Source: Moringa oleifera (Eukaryota; Streptophyta; Magnoliopsida; Brassicales; Moringaceae). Taken from it: a stretch of DNA of 64,000 nucleotides. The position numbers and the translations under genes are program-made. The notes beneath the pieces were generated by a model. The model saw only the letters and a program-made list of their open reading frames with translations. It made no database searches and had not been told where the DNA came from. Each line of letters opens with the position of its first letter. Within the stretch, counting starts at the first letter, position 1. The stretch is taken from NCBI GenBank assembly GCA_021397835.1, contig JAJFZO010000433.1:1860001-1924000 (forward strand). The letters run 5' to 3'. Below, in pieces: positions 1-10,409 of this stretch.

Positions 1-399
1 AAGTCCTATTTGATTGGTATTATTCATTTATTTTTTTCTTCATTTTCTCTAAATTATTGCCCTTTGCCTTTTTAAGGTTGTGTGAGTTTTGGCAGGCAAA
101 TTAAGAAGAGTTGTCCATTTTGTGGACACAGGCAAGCAAGATTAATAAATAGAAAGATGTGAAACCATATCTATTGTCTCCAAACCAACAGTTCCAACAA
201 TATCTCTAATTTTATTTATTTATTTATTTTTTTGTTAACCTCTCTATCTTTATTGAATTTTTACTTTTGGAAGAAATCTATACTTGTACAGTTTGAACAA
301 TTAAATAAATTAAATAATCTGATTGCACCACAACACTGTCTAGATTTTCAAACAATACAGACTCACCAAATTGTAACAATGAACTAGAGCGCAATATTC

Positions 400-612
400 G
401 TGTACATATACATATATATTTTTTTGATAATTATAGTATCCAATGATGTTCCCTCCGCATTTTTAGCTCGAGGCTCAATCGACTAATCCACAGGATGCAA
501 GGGGAGCCAAGACAATCCCTCATCCCTAGGCAAGGTAGCATTTCAGTTAGAATCAAACTCAGGCTCTTTGAACCCCCACTTGCCCTAGCCACTACACTTC
601 ACCCACTTGGAT
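400..612 (-). mobile_element. tRNA-derived SINE-like insertion
   Basis: Read on the minus strand, the element opens with a tRNA-like A box (GTAGTGGCTAGGG) near 590 and a B-box-like stretch (GAGTTTGATTCTAAC) near 555. Further on comes a GTGGATTAGTCG segment near 485, of a kind found in Au-type plant SINEs, and an A-rich end near 417-426. Nine-base direct repeats differing at one position (GTAATATTC at 613-621 and GCAATATTC at 391-399) flank it and could be the target-site duplication. The Au-like assignment is from memory of the family and is tentative. Confidence 0.45.
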
Positions 613-2156
613 GTAATATTCATCTATACTATGAGCTTTTTATGCAAAATATGAATTTGTTTCTAAGTAATCTAGCATCTGAGAAACAATCCTTCTGAAA
701 TGAAGTTAAAGTATATAGCTCGTGTTCTACCTCCTTTACAATCTGTAAATAGCTCAACCATGACCTCCACTATTTCATGCAGTGTTTTATACTGCATTAA
801 TCACATAGAAAGGGCAGGAAATAAGACAGAGTGATTCTATTACCACTTTATCATCTATGCCGAAATTACAGAAGTTTAAAAAATTTACTGTAGTATCTCA
901 AAGAACATTTGCAATTTCTAAAAAAAGAATTTCCCTATCTAATGGGAAAGTTACATAACCTAAATCAACATTAAATAAAAACCACCAAATCAGAGAGGAA
1001 AATTTACTTTCATGTTCAATGCACCCTCAAGCATTGGCCAAAATCATAAAGAGACTAACCAGGGTTAGGGCAGATCATAGATCCAACAGCAAGAGAGGAG
1101 GGGACAGGGTGAGAGAGAAGGTTGTTCCTTCTGCTCATCATTCATATCATTTTTTTCTTTGATCAGACTCATTCATATCATTTTGTATGGGTTTATATAT
1201 ATAGCAGGGAATTTAAGTCTTTCAGTCCAGCAGCCTCTTTGCACCACTTACAAATAGAACTTAGAAATATAAGTATACCTAATAATTATGGGTTTCAAGC
1301 AAGCCTCTGCTTTTATGACCCATGCAAGACAGGAACCCCCCCAATCCTAGTTCCCTTCTTTAAACTTCCTCAGTTTCAACTACTTAAAAGGACTCAGATT
1401 TCTCAGTGGTCTACCTTCACGAACACAACAATAAGTGACTTGTAAAACGAATCCATGATTCTCATAATTAGGTAATCTCACCCAACCTTGTCCACTGCAC
1501 TACAACCAGCCCATTGCATATTTGGGATTACACCAAAATTCCCAAAGACTATTTATGAATCAATGTGTACAATCTTTTCTGGTCGCCCTCATACAATCTC
1601 AAGATTACCCCTTTTTTTTTTTTTTCGGAAAGCAAAATCACTGAAAAAGAAAAAGGAAAAAAAAGAGAAAAATACCACATGAACCTAAGTACATGTTATC
1701 CACCATTTTCATTTTGGGCTTCACCACCAGTACTCCACTAACATCTAAAGCATCCAAAAACTATCAACTATCAACTCCAGATACTTTGCCCCAACTTTCT
1801 TGAGTAATGGAAGTTTGATAATGTAAACAACCACATAAAATGTATTGATCAAGAAAATTTGTGATGACAAAGAAGATATCATCATCCACTTTCAAATCAG
1901 CCAGGGAAACAACCATAGGACATTGATAATTTGACTGCACAATTAAGCACGCCAGCGAAACGAGTATTAACCTCGAATTCTAACGACTCCCCTTTCCTCA
2001 CTTCTCCCAGCAACCAAACAAACATCACCAAGACTTCAATTCCAATCTCAAAATGAAATCATCACCAAAAACCTGCCTATAATCAAAAATCATGACTCGA
2101 CATATACATACAGTCATAAAAGAACCAATACATCAAACATACATACATAAATTCCG

Positions 2157-2160
<4 letters not shown>

Positions 2161-2188
<28 letters not shown>

Positions 2189-2231
2189 TTAAGTCAGGGT
2201 GAACCGGAGAACGAACCTGAAGAAGCAGAAC

Positions 2232-2269
<38 letters not shown>
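2161..2269. repeat. Two (GA)n microsatellites
   Basis: Two uninterrupted GA runs (2161-2187 and about 2235-2269) are separated by about 45 bases. On the minus strand they are CT tracts, which are common in plant 5' leaders and fit the suspected minus-strand leader here. Confidence 0.9.
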
Positions 2270-2273
<4 letters not shown>

Positions 2274-2659
2274 AAGGAGCTGAAACTTTCTCGGGAAGAG
2301 AAATTATCAAAAATCCCAAATAGATAGACAAGAACGGTAGCTCTGCTACGAAAAGGAAGATGAAGGCCTGTTTTACTATCTTCTGCTCATTTTTATTGAA
2401 GAATCTAACCCCTATTATGAAATGACCAGAATCGCCTTCCATTTTAAGTTTTTGCCTGCCCTTCAGATAGGTAATATTATACAACTAATTGACATGATTT
2501 GGATATGATACGTCAAAGAATTTTTTGTTTTTGAAAGGATATATTAAAAAAGTTAAATGGCTTAACATTTGCTAATAGGTATTAATCAACTGTATTATTA
2601 GTATTGTTTGGTTATGTTATATTAACAAATATATTAGTGTTTAAAATTTTAAATAATAA

Positions 2660-3200
2660 AAGGTAAAAGTATCACAAAATTCTAATACTTATTTTATATT
2701 ATTAATCAATTTTTTATATTTAAAAAGTGATAAATTCAATCTTAATTTATCAATTTGATCTAAATTAAAGCTTATCAAAAAATTGAAAAATTAAAAGCAT
2801 TCAAATTAAAGATCTTATAGAATGAATTTTGATTTGAAATTTTTTACAAATGTAAAAAAATATTCAAATTACCATTACAAGAAATTTTATAATTTTTAAA
2901 ATTATGTTATTTTTTGAAAAAATAAAATTTTAAATTTTAAAAATACAGATTTTTAGTACTCAAAAAATTATAATTTTTCTGGGTGATGGTAATTTAAAAA
3001 TTTTTTTATATGGGTGAAAATTTTCAAATCAAAATTCATTTTATAAAATCTTTAATTTTAATATCTCTAATTCTTAAATTCTTTGATAAAATTTAATTTA
3101 GATCAAACTGATAAATTAAAATTGGATTTATTACATTTTACATATAAAAATTGGATTAGTAATATCGAGTGAACATTAAGGTTTTATGGATCTTTAGTCT
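2660..3200. repeat. Fold-back (long inverted repeat) MITE-like element, copy A
   Basis: The left half (attaatcaattttt near 2700, then gataaattcaatctt, then a run ending in caaattaccatta near 2870) is mirrored in reverse complement by the right half, which ends near 3180 with aaaaattggattagtaat. The two arms cover almost the whole element, so it could fold into a hairpin. Related copies lie at 17087-17615, 17820-18345 and 19005-19500. No protein is encoded. Confidence 0.7.
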
Positions 3201-4086
3201 AATAATAAATTAATTATATGATATTTAGTTTTTTAATTCACATAATTATATTACAATATAAATACAAAAAGCCATAAATTTTACTTGAATTTTAATTTTA
3301 ATTTTATTGTTTTAATTTTAACTATATTTTTAAATTTTTAATTTAAATTAATTGACATCTTATAAAAAATTTAAAAATTAAAAAAAAAAACTTAAATTAA
3401 AAATTTTATATAACAATTTTGATTTAAAATATATTTTATATACATGTTCACATGACCATTATAAAAAAATTCAAAAATTTTAAATATTAAAAAATAACTT
3501 TTGATTTTTATATTATCAAAAAATTATTAAAAACTCATATATCCAAATTTATTCAATTTTAAATGATGAATTTAAAACAAGTGTATAATTCATTTAAATT
3601 GTTTTTGAGGTATTTCAATAACGAAAATATTTTTAATTTTGCATAACCATGTGAAATCAAAGTTTAAATTAAATCAAATTAAATTTTTAAATATGCAATT
3701 GATAAAATTAAAATAAGAATAAAATTTTATAATTTTAACTGTAAAATAAAATTAAAATTAAAATCTTATAATATATTAAATTATTACTGTAACTATAACT
3801 ATTAATATGATGTTAATTAATAATAATCAAAACTGTAAAATAAAAAATTAAAAAAATGTTAAATCATATCCCTGCATGAAAATATTGGGATGAGCTAATT
3901 GCATCAATAAGTTGATCTTACCATAAGTGGATAATACAATGTAATAAATTTGGTGGGATTTTAAAGATGCATAAAGATGTTGGAGTAAGGCATGAAGACA
4001 ACACAATGGTAAATTACAATAGTAACAGTAAACTGAGAGCATTAGTACTAACTTTAAGTATAATATTCAAAATCATAAATTGATGA
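3201..4086. other. AT-rich spacer, nothing recognised
   Basis: Long A/T runs and short repeats related to the fold-back elements. The only open frames are short and show no family resemblance. Confidence 0.6.
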
Positions 4087-4866
4087 CATGTTTGATTCAT
4101 GGAATAGAATAGAGAAAGAATAGAAAAGGTATTATTTGAGAATAGAAAAGAGAATGAATAAAAAAAATAAAAGTATTATTACGTTTGGTTTATTGGAATT
4201 GAATAGAATATGAATTTATTTTCATATGTTTGGTTCCTCAAAGAATAAGGTAGGAAAGTAATTGAAGTAAGTTTAAAAAACTAGTTATCTTTCAATTAAA
4301 TTAATTATAATTTAATTAATTTTTATTAAAATAATATTAATTAATAAATATTTTATAATAGTAAATTATTATAAAAATAATATTAATTAAATAATATATT
4401 AATAATTATTTTTATTTTAAATATTAATATTATAAAATTAAAATTAAAATTAAAATTAATTAATATTTTAATAAAAGTAATTTTTTTACTCTTTTTTGGT
4501 AAATTATTTAAAAATAAAAAATATTATTAATATAAACATAATATTAACTAAATAATATGTTAATAATTGTTTCTTATTTTTAAATATTAATATTATAAAA
4601 TTAAATTTAATATTAATTAATATTTTAATAATAATATATTTTTTTGGTAAATTATTTAAAAATAAAAAATAAAGTCATTATATATATATGATAGTAATTT
4701 AAAAATTTTATCAAGAGTATGTTGGAAATAAAAAAATATAACAATTTCTTGTTTTCATGGAATAACTATTTCAATGGTTCACTTCGAAATAGCTATTCTA
4801 GGTTTTTAAGGAATAAAAATTTCTTAAAGAATTATAATTCTGTGATAAAAATGAACCAAACATTGA
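4087..4866. mobile_element. Non-autonomous DNA transposon (MITE), TGTTTGGTTCAT ends
   Basis: The left end reads TGTTTGATTCATGGAATAG and the right end, in reverse complement, reads TGTTTGGTTCATTTTTATC. These are imperfect terminal inverted repeats about 780 bases apart. Internal sequence is AT-rich and repetitive, and GAATAG/CTATTC motifs recur near both ends. TGTTTGG-type ends are known from Tourist/PIF-Harbinger and some hAT MITEs; I could not settle the target-site duplication and so do not assign a superfamily. No transposase frame is present. Confidence 0.55.
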
Positions 4867-5897
4867 AAAAATAATTCCGTATGAAATAAAGTAAGAAAAA
4901 AATTGATATTCTTGCCAACCCAAGATATTGTAAGTTCATGTGTTTGGTGTGGTTAAAAAATTCACTGAGATATATGAACAGTGAGTTGAGATGTATCTTG
5001 GCATGAATAAGAAGCTGAACAAGTTTAGAGATCAGGAAGCTGTGGAGCAAAGCTATGGAGACTTATGTTGGATGAGAAGTAATTCATTGTGTGAGCTGTT
5101 AATTCAGACTATGAGGGAGTTAAATGTAAGGAGAAAAGGCAGAACATGGAATCAAGAAACCTATATAAAGAGAACTAATTCAGATAAAAAGTTGAGGTTA
5201 GAGAGTAACAATATTGTATAAGGGGTTTTATTGACAGCAAGTTTTAGTGAAAGTTAAACTCTCTTTATTTGCAGCTTGAAAAGGCATGAAAAAAATTAAT
5301 TAAAACAGTTTAAAAAAGTATAATTCTATTAAGAATGATCCAAGTATTATTCATAAGAGTAAATTCTTGTTTAAACTAGTTGTATGTATGTTGATTATCA
5401 TTAACTTTTGTTTTCTTTTCAGTAATAATATTGTCTAATATCATCATAACATGCACAGGTTTGAATAGAGGTTCGATCCCTAACACTGCAACTTTTGTTA
5501 TAACAGAACTTATTATTGATCTGATTTTAATTGATTTTAAAATAAATAAATGAATACATATATATATATATATATCATGTAAAAACTTAACAAAATAAAT
5601 GATTAAAAGTTTTTATATTTATTTATTTTTATATTAATATAATAAATTAAAAAATAAACTCTTTTATTTCATAAAAATAAGCTCTTTTTATTTTTAAAAA
5701 ATCAATAAAAAATCATAATGATGCTCACCCATAAACTCTGACTTTACCTTAGGTTAGTTCACTAACCTAGATCATGCAAACAGGCGATTTACATCTGATA
5801 AATAAAAACATAAAAATTGTTGTATTCACAAAACAAAAGTCACATTGTACCATTTTGAAAAGTCCAAACAGAAAATTCAAGAACAAATGCAGCAAAT
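4867..5897. other. Spacer and 3' flank of the uL18 gene
   Basis: No credible coding region. It contains a (TA)n run near 5558-5576. The last few hundred bases before 5898 should include the 3' UTR of the minus-strand ribosomal protein gene. Confidence 0.5.
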
Positions 5898-8040
5898 TCA
5901 ATCGAGATAAACCTTTATATCGATTCCATTATCAATGAGGGATTGAACCACTGCTCTGATCTTTCCTTCAAACTTGTCCCTCTCCCTTGGAGTATAAGAA
6001 GCAGTGTACACATCAGCTTCTCTTGCTCTATCAGCTAAAATCCGGCCAATGGCCAAGCAAGCAGGGATGTCAGACCGGGATTTCAGCGCAGCTTTAATGT
6101 CTTTCGAGTTGGTGCCAGCTACAGCAACCTGCTTGCATGTCACCCGATGGGTGAGTGAGGCTGAAACAAAGCGCTTTGAGATGAACACATCAAGTGTAAA
6201 TGGCTCCATGTAGGCTATTGTTCGTTGTTTAAAAGATACATGCTTGTCTGGATTCTTCGACTTCTTCTCCTTCTTGTAAGTGTATGGCCGGCTATTGTTG
6301 TCGTCAAGGAAATCTTCTACACCAAAAAAGCTCCTTGGTGCACAGTGAATCTAGAAAACAGCACAATCAGAAGTAACCTTTTCAGGAGATAACTATTCTT
6401 AAGAAACTTGTCTAATCCATTCCGATTGATGCATTTAGCTATTATAAACTTTCTCAGAATTACAAATTCAAAATTTCCAACAGCTGGCACTCCAAGATGC
6501 GGGGAACAATTAGTCTCATTCTACAAAAACACCAAGATACTAATGCATACATGGTTAACATTTTAATTTTAGGGAAAAAGGGATGAAGAGAGCAGAAAAA
6601 GAGATCCATGAACAACTTCATCTTGATGCTGACAAACAAATCCCAATAGGGAACAGATAAAAGTTCCATCATCACCCTTTTTCCTATTGATAAAACCTAG
6701 TTAACCAATCTCTGTACATCTGATATATGTTGGTCATCTTGATTATCCTTTTCCAGACCATTCAGTGTGAAAAGCAGCTCTGGAAATACTAACCTAGTAA
6801 GATAAGCGATAATTTAAATGCAATCCTTTTCAAGTTTTCCAGGTTATGCCTTAAGGTTGCAGGACAATTTAAAGGTTGTGGGATTAGTGTCTCTACCCAT
6901 AAGGGAATTATATAATTTAATAATCAATTAACACATTAGTAAAGGCAAACACAAAGATGCTCATAATAGGTATTCTAGTGCCATATTAAAGAAAGAATAG
7001 AAAAGAAAAACAAAAAGACGGAGAGCATGAAACCTATTACAAAAATGTACAAACAGTTAAATAAGAAGCTTAAAAACCTTTGCTACCAACATTGATTCAA
7101 AATTATCCTTCCCAAGCTAAATTATTTAGTGCAGTCAATAGCAACTTGAACCATACCTAGAACGAAATCAACAACTACATAACAGCTAATTCCTTTTCAT
7201 GAACATCCCCAACCTCAGCAAAGAAGAATAATGGAATCCAACTGTATTTCATGATTACATAACCAATGAAAGTTCCTGACCACTTAAACTTGAAGTTTCA
7301 ATACCCTCAATAACTATCCCTCCAAGTTTCCATGGGTCTAGAACAGTTCCAACTGAAGCTTTCACCAAAGCACACAGTAATCAACAGAGAGAAAGTCTCA
7401 AAGTTTGAAGACATATAGTAGTTTCAACTTACTATGTGCAGAATTAAACTTTACCTCTTACAACCTCCATCAACTAATCTAATATGAGCAGTATGACAGG
7501 ATTGATTATATTAACACAACTAGAGCATATTGTAGCCTAAGGTCTCTGCAGCTCCATGATGATCAATTACATCCAGGCAATGGATGAATTGTGTAATAAC
7601 AATTTTCTCACAAAATTCAAAACAAACTAATGAGATACATCCACTCATTCTGTACGATCCGATATATCCCAACAGAATCACTTCCATTTCTAGTTCCAGT
7701 TTGATGGTACAAGTAATACAGCGACGGGCTAGTTATCACTCACTGATTTCATATCACAACAAACAGCAAAGATAACATCAATGAAAGCAGCCTATTCTTT
7801 TTATCTGAATTTCCTTGATTTCTTTCAACTGGATAGGTGGTTGATGTAAGTCCTGAACTTAAAAGATTCAAAAGAACATGGAACTTGCTAGCTGCGAAAA
7901 TTACAAACTGCAAACCAAAGACACACCTGTCCCCTGTGGAAACCACTAGCAGGTATGTACAACCCAGGCCTAAGCTTGTCTCCTCCACTCGCAAGCAACC
8001 CTTCGTTCTTCAAAACCTTGCCTAGTAATTGCTTCAACAT
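5898..8040 (-). CDS. Ribosomal protein L18/L5e-family (uL18) protein, probably organellar
   Basis: Two coding exons, 7927-8040 and 5898-6350, joined in phase 0 (CAG|gtgtgt donor, ttttctag acceptor), encode 188 residues. The start ATG at 8040 opens MLKQLLGKVLKNEG. The C-terminal half carries the uL18 fold signature: a VTCKQVAVAGTNSKDIKAAL stretch, then an Ala/Arg-rich helix with AIGRILADRA, ending near DIKVYLD. Known uL18 proteins bind 5S rRNA in the large subunit; a bacterial-type uL18 with a basic N-terminal extension in plants usually serves mitochondria or plastids. I infer an organellar role but see no decisive targeting peptide. A further intron (8074-8342) appears to split the leader. 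Confidence 0.85.
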
Positions 8041-8395
8041 GACACCTTCTCCTTATAAATTATTTCAGTTGACCTAAAACAGAACAGAAAACACAGATAA
8101 GTTGTAAATAAGATCACACACTGGTCCCAAGCATTGTATCGAGCAGATAACGTGCAATGAATAAAAGACACTACACCTTCATTCAAGGAACAAGTAAACA
8201 AACACAGTTTTTAAAGAACACAAAATCCAAATTCCAAACAAAGAGAGCTAATTTGCAGCTTAATAATTCCAGTCCATCACTTACGATAACCATTTGAACT
8301 AATGATTTAGTCGATTAACAGAAAAGAGAGACGAAGGTGTACCTTTGCACAAGCCAGAACTCAAATTCAAAAGGGAAAACAAAACAGGTCCCGCT
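8041..8395 (-). other. 5' leader of the uL18 gene with a probable intron
   Basis: On the minus strand an AAAG|GTACAC donor at 8342 and a polypyrimidine-preceded TTTTAG acceptor at 8074 would remove 269 bases, leaving a short untranslated exon from about 8395 to 8343 joined about 30 bases upstream of the ATG. Splice sites were read by eye only. Confidence 0.5.
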
Positions 8396-8466
8396 TTAAA
8401 ATGAATTTACTAATATTAATAATTTAAAATTTAATAAAATGGTTAGAATCGTCCGTAGCACAATTT

Positions 8467-8508
8467 GGGCATTTGGTCTAGTGGCATGATTCTCGCTTAG
8501 GAATGCCA
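8467..8508 (+). pseudogene. tRNA-Pro(AGG) relic with internal deletion
   Basis: The first 35 bases match the 5' half of plant nuclear tRNA-Pro (GGGCATTTGGTCTAGTGG, then the anticodon arm with CTTAGG), with a single C for T in the D loop. Directly after TTAGG the sequence reads AATGCC, which is the 3' strand of the acceptor stem and still pairs with GGGCATT. The 3' half of the anticodon stem, the variable loop and the T arm are missing. The junction falls on a shared GG, as expected of a microhomology deletion. It cannot fold as a functional tRNA. Confidence 0.75.
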
Positions 8509-8539
8509 CTTCGGTTACTGGAATTTTGTCTAAATTAAC

Positions 8540-9100
8540 CTTTATTGGAAATTTTAAATTATTAAAAATATTTAAATTAAAAATATTTTACGACAATAAT
8601 TTATGATTTTTTATATATGTAAAAAAATATTAAAATTATCATTATAAAAAAAAATAATATTAAAAATATTTGTAAAAAAATATGTACTATCAATAATTTA
8701 AAATTTTCATAAAAAATTATTAATTAGTTGAAAAAATTTTAAATTTAAGAGATAAAATTCAAATGAAGTGCAAATCCATTTGATAGATTTTAAATATTTC
8801 GATAATGAAAAAATTATTAATTTTTTATAATTATTTTGAATCAAAATTCATTCTAGACAAAATCAATATATCAAAATTTATTTGTATATATTTTAAAAAT
8901 TAGAATTTAATTAAAAAATAAATAAAACTCAAATTTTTAAATAATATTTACTCAATATTTTTGTAATAATAATTATTTAAATTAAAAAATTATATAATAA
9001 ATTTTAATTTAAAACTTTTTTATAAATATAAAAAAATATTCAAATTATTATCACAATCAATATCAATTCAAATTTGAAGGGGTATGACTATGTCACTATT
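8540..9100. repeat. Degenerate copies of the fold-back repeat family
   Basis: Segments such as tgtaaaaaaatattaaaattatc (about 8618-8640) and a second cluster at 8985-9060 resemble internal parts of copy A at 2660-3200. Ends cannot be fixed, so this is a family-level call only. Confidence 0.4.
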
Positions 9101-10409
9101 GTCAGATTTAAATGGTATCAATAATTAGGAGTTTTATTTTTTATTCTAATAGAATAAAATTCGACTAAATACTAAACATAAGATAAGTAAGCGAAAAAAA
9201 TAAAGGAAGGATAAATGAGGGAAACAAATAATTATAGAGAGTATTATTTGTCTTCTTAGTCTTCGACACCATAAAAGGAATTTTACACACCCTTTTCTTG
9301 TTTTTGATATTAAAAGTGATTTTTAAAATTTTATGTTTCTAAAATTTCGAAAATTCATAAAAAAATAACTTATAAATTAAAAATCATTTAAAAAACTATT
9401 TAAGTTTTCTTTTAAAATATTTCAATAATTTTTAAGTTTCTCAGCTGTTAAAGTTAAAATTTACATTTAAATTAAATTAAAAAATTAAACTGTGGCATCA
9501 AAACTTCATATAAAAACATAAATTTAATTTAAAATTTTTTTATATTACTCAAAATCATATATATATATATATATAATCATTATAGTCAAACTCTTGAGCC
9601 AAAGAAACAGAGTACAACTTCAAGATTCAATGTGGAGGATTACTCTGAAGAGGGGCTTCAATCAAATTATTGTATGCAAACAAGACATGCTTAAACCAAA
9701 AACTTGTGAGATGAAAATGATGGCTAAAGCTTCATCCTGTAGAGTGGAGTTTACAACTGAACATCAGCAGCTACTCAGCGCAGCAACAAAAGTAACCAAA
9801 TAACTGAAAAAAAAAACAAAGACTTTGCCGAGAGAAAGCATCTTTTCTGCACTATCATTATACCAAATCACAACAGTAGCAGATTCTTTGTTCATAAACT
9901 CAGTATTAAACCAACACAGACATGATAATCAATCATTGAAATTCACAAATGATAACATTAGCTCCTTGGATATTGTCAAAGGGCATAAGTGAAAACAGGG
10001 TGCTCATGTGCTGTCCATGAAACAAACACATTTTTTTCTAGCACTACACCCTCTAGATGCTTTGCAAGACCAGCAAAAACCAATCTACCAGAACTCTAAT
10101 GAGATCCTACAAGGAATTCTAACTGCTACAATGTCACAAAGAGGGAACAACAAAATGACTGAGGGACAATTTATGTGGTCCAACTGAATCCTAAAATTCA
10201 AGAGGCTTCATTAATCCCGAGAAAAAAGAAGAAAAAATAATAGTTGAGGCCATCCACAGTTCAGGATATGAAAGGATAAAACAAATTTGTAAAGCATCTC
10301 CTGATATCTTTTCATTTTTCTCTTCAGTCACTTTAACAAAGCCTCCTCTTAGGCTCTTACATTATGGTCAGAGAATAGAGAACAGTTTACAACAGACCAT
10401 GTTGCCTAT
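9101..10409 (-). other. AT-rich spacer, then probable 3' UTR of the DnaJ gene
   Basis: 9101-9590 is AT-rich, with an (AT)n run near 9559-9574. From about 9590 composition becomes balanced without a recognisable reading frame, which fits the 3' UTR of the minus-strand J-protein gene. A short plus-strand frame at 9594-9803 has no family features and is not called. Confidence 0.45.

Larger units (their letters stand above)
1..2480. other. Left-edge non-coding stretch, possibly leader and intron of a minus-strand gene
   Basis: No open frame here resembles a known protein. Base composition is more balanced than in the AT-rich spacers further right, as in transcribed non-coding DNA. Around 2218-2400 the minus strand is CT-rich and is followed by a plausible splice donor (CAG|GTTCG at about 2217). 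This looks like the untranslated first exon of a gene whose body lies beyond the left edge. That is inference; nothing in the window confirms it. Confidence 0.3.

Noticed and set aside
495..698. Plus-strand 67-codon frame
   Set aside because: It lies largely on the antisense of the SINE-like element and has no protein features.
1122..1445. Plus-strand 107-codon frame
   Set aside because: Hydrophobic, low-complexity start, no family motif, and surrounded by non-coding intron-like sequence.
5440..5510. B-box-like GGTTCGATCCC near 5471, suggesting a tRNA or SINE
   Set aside because: No A box at the right distance and no cloverleaf can be drawn.
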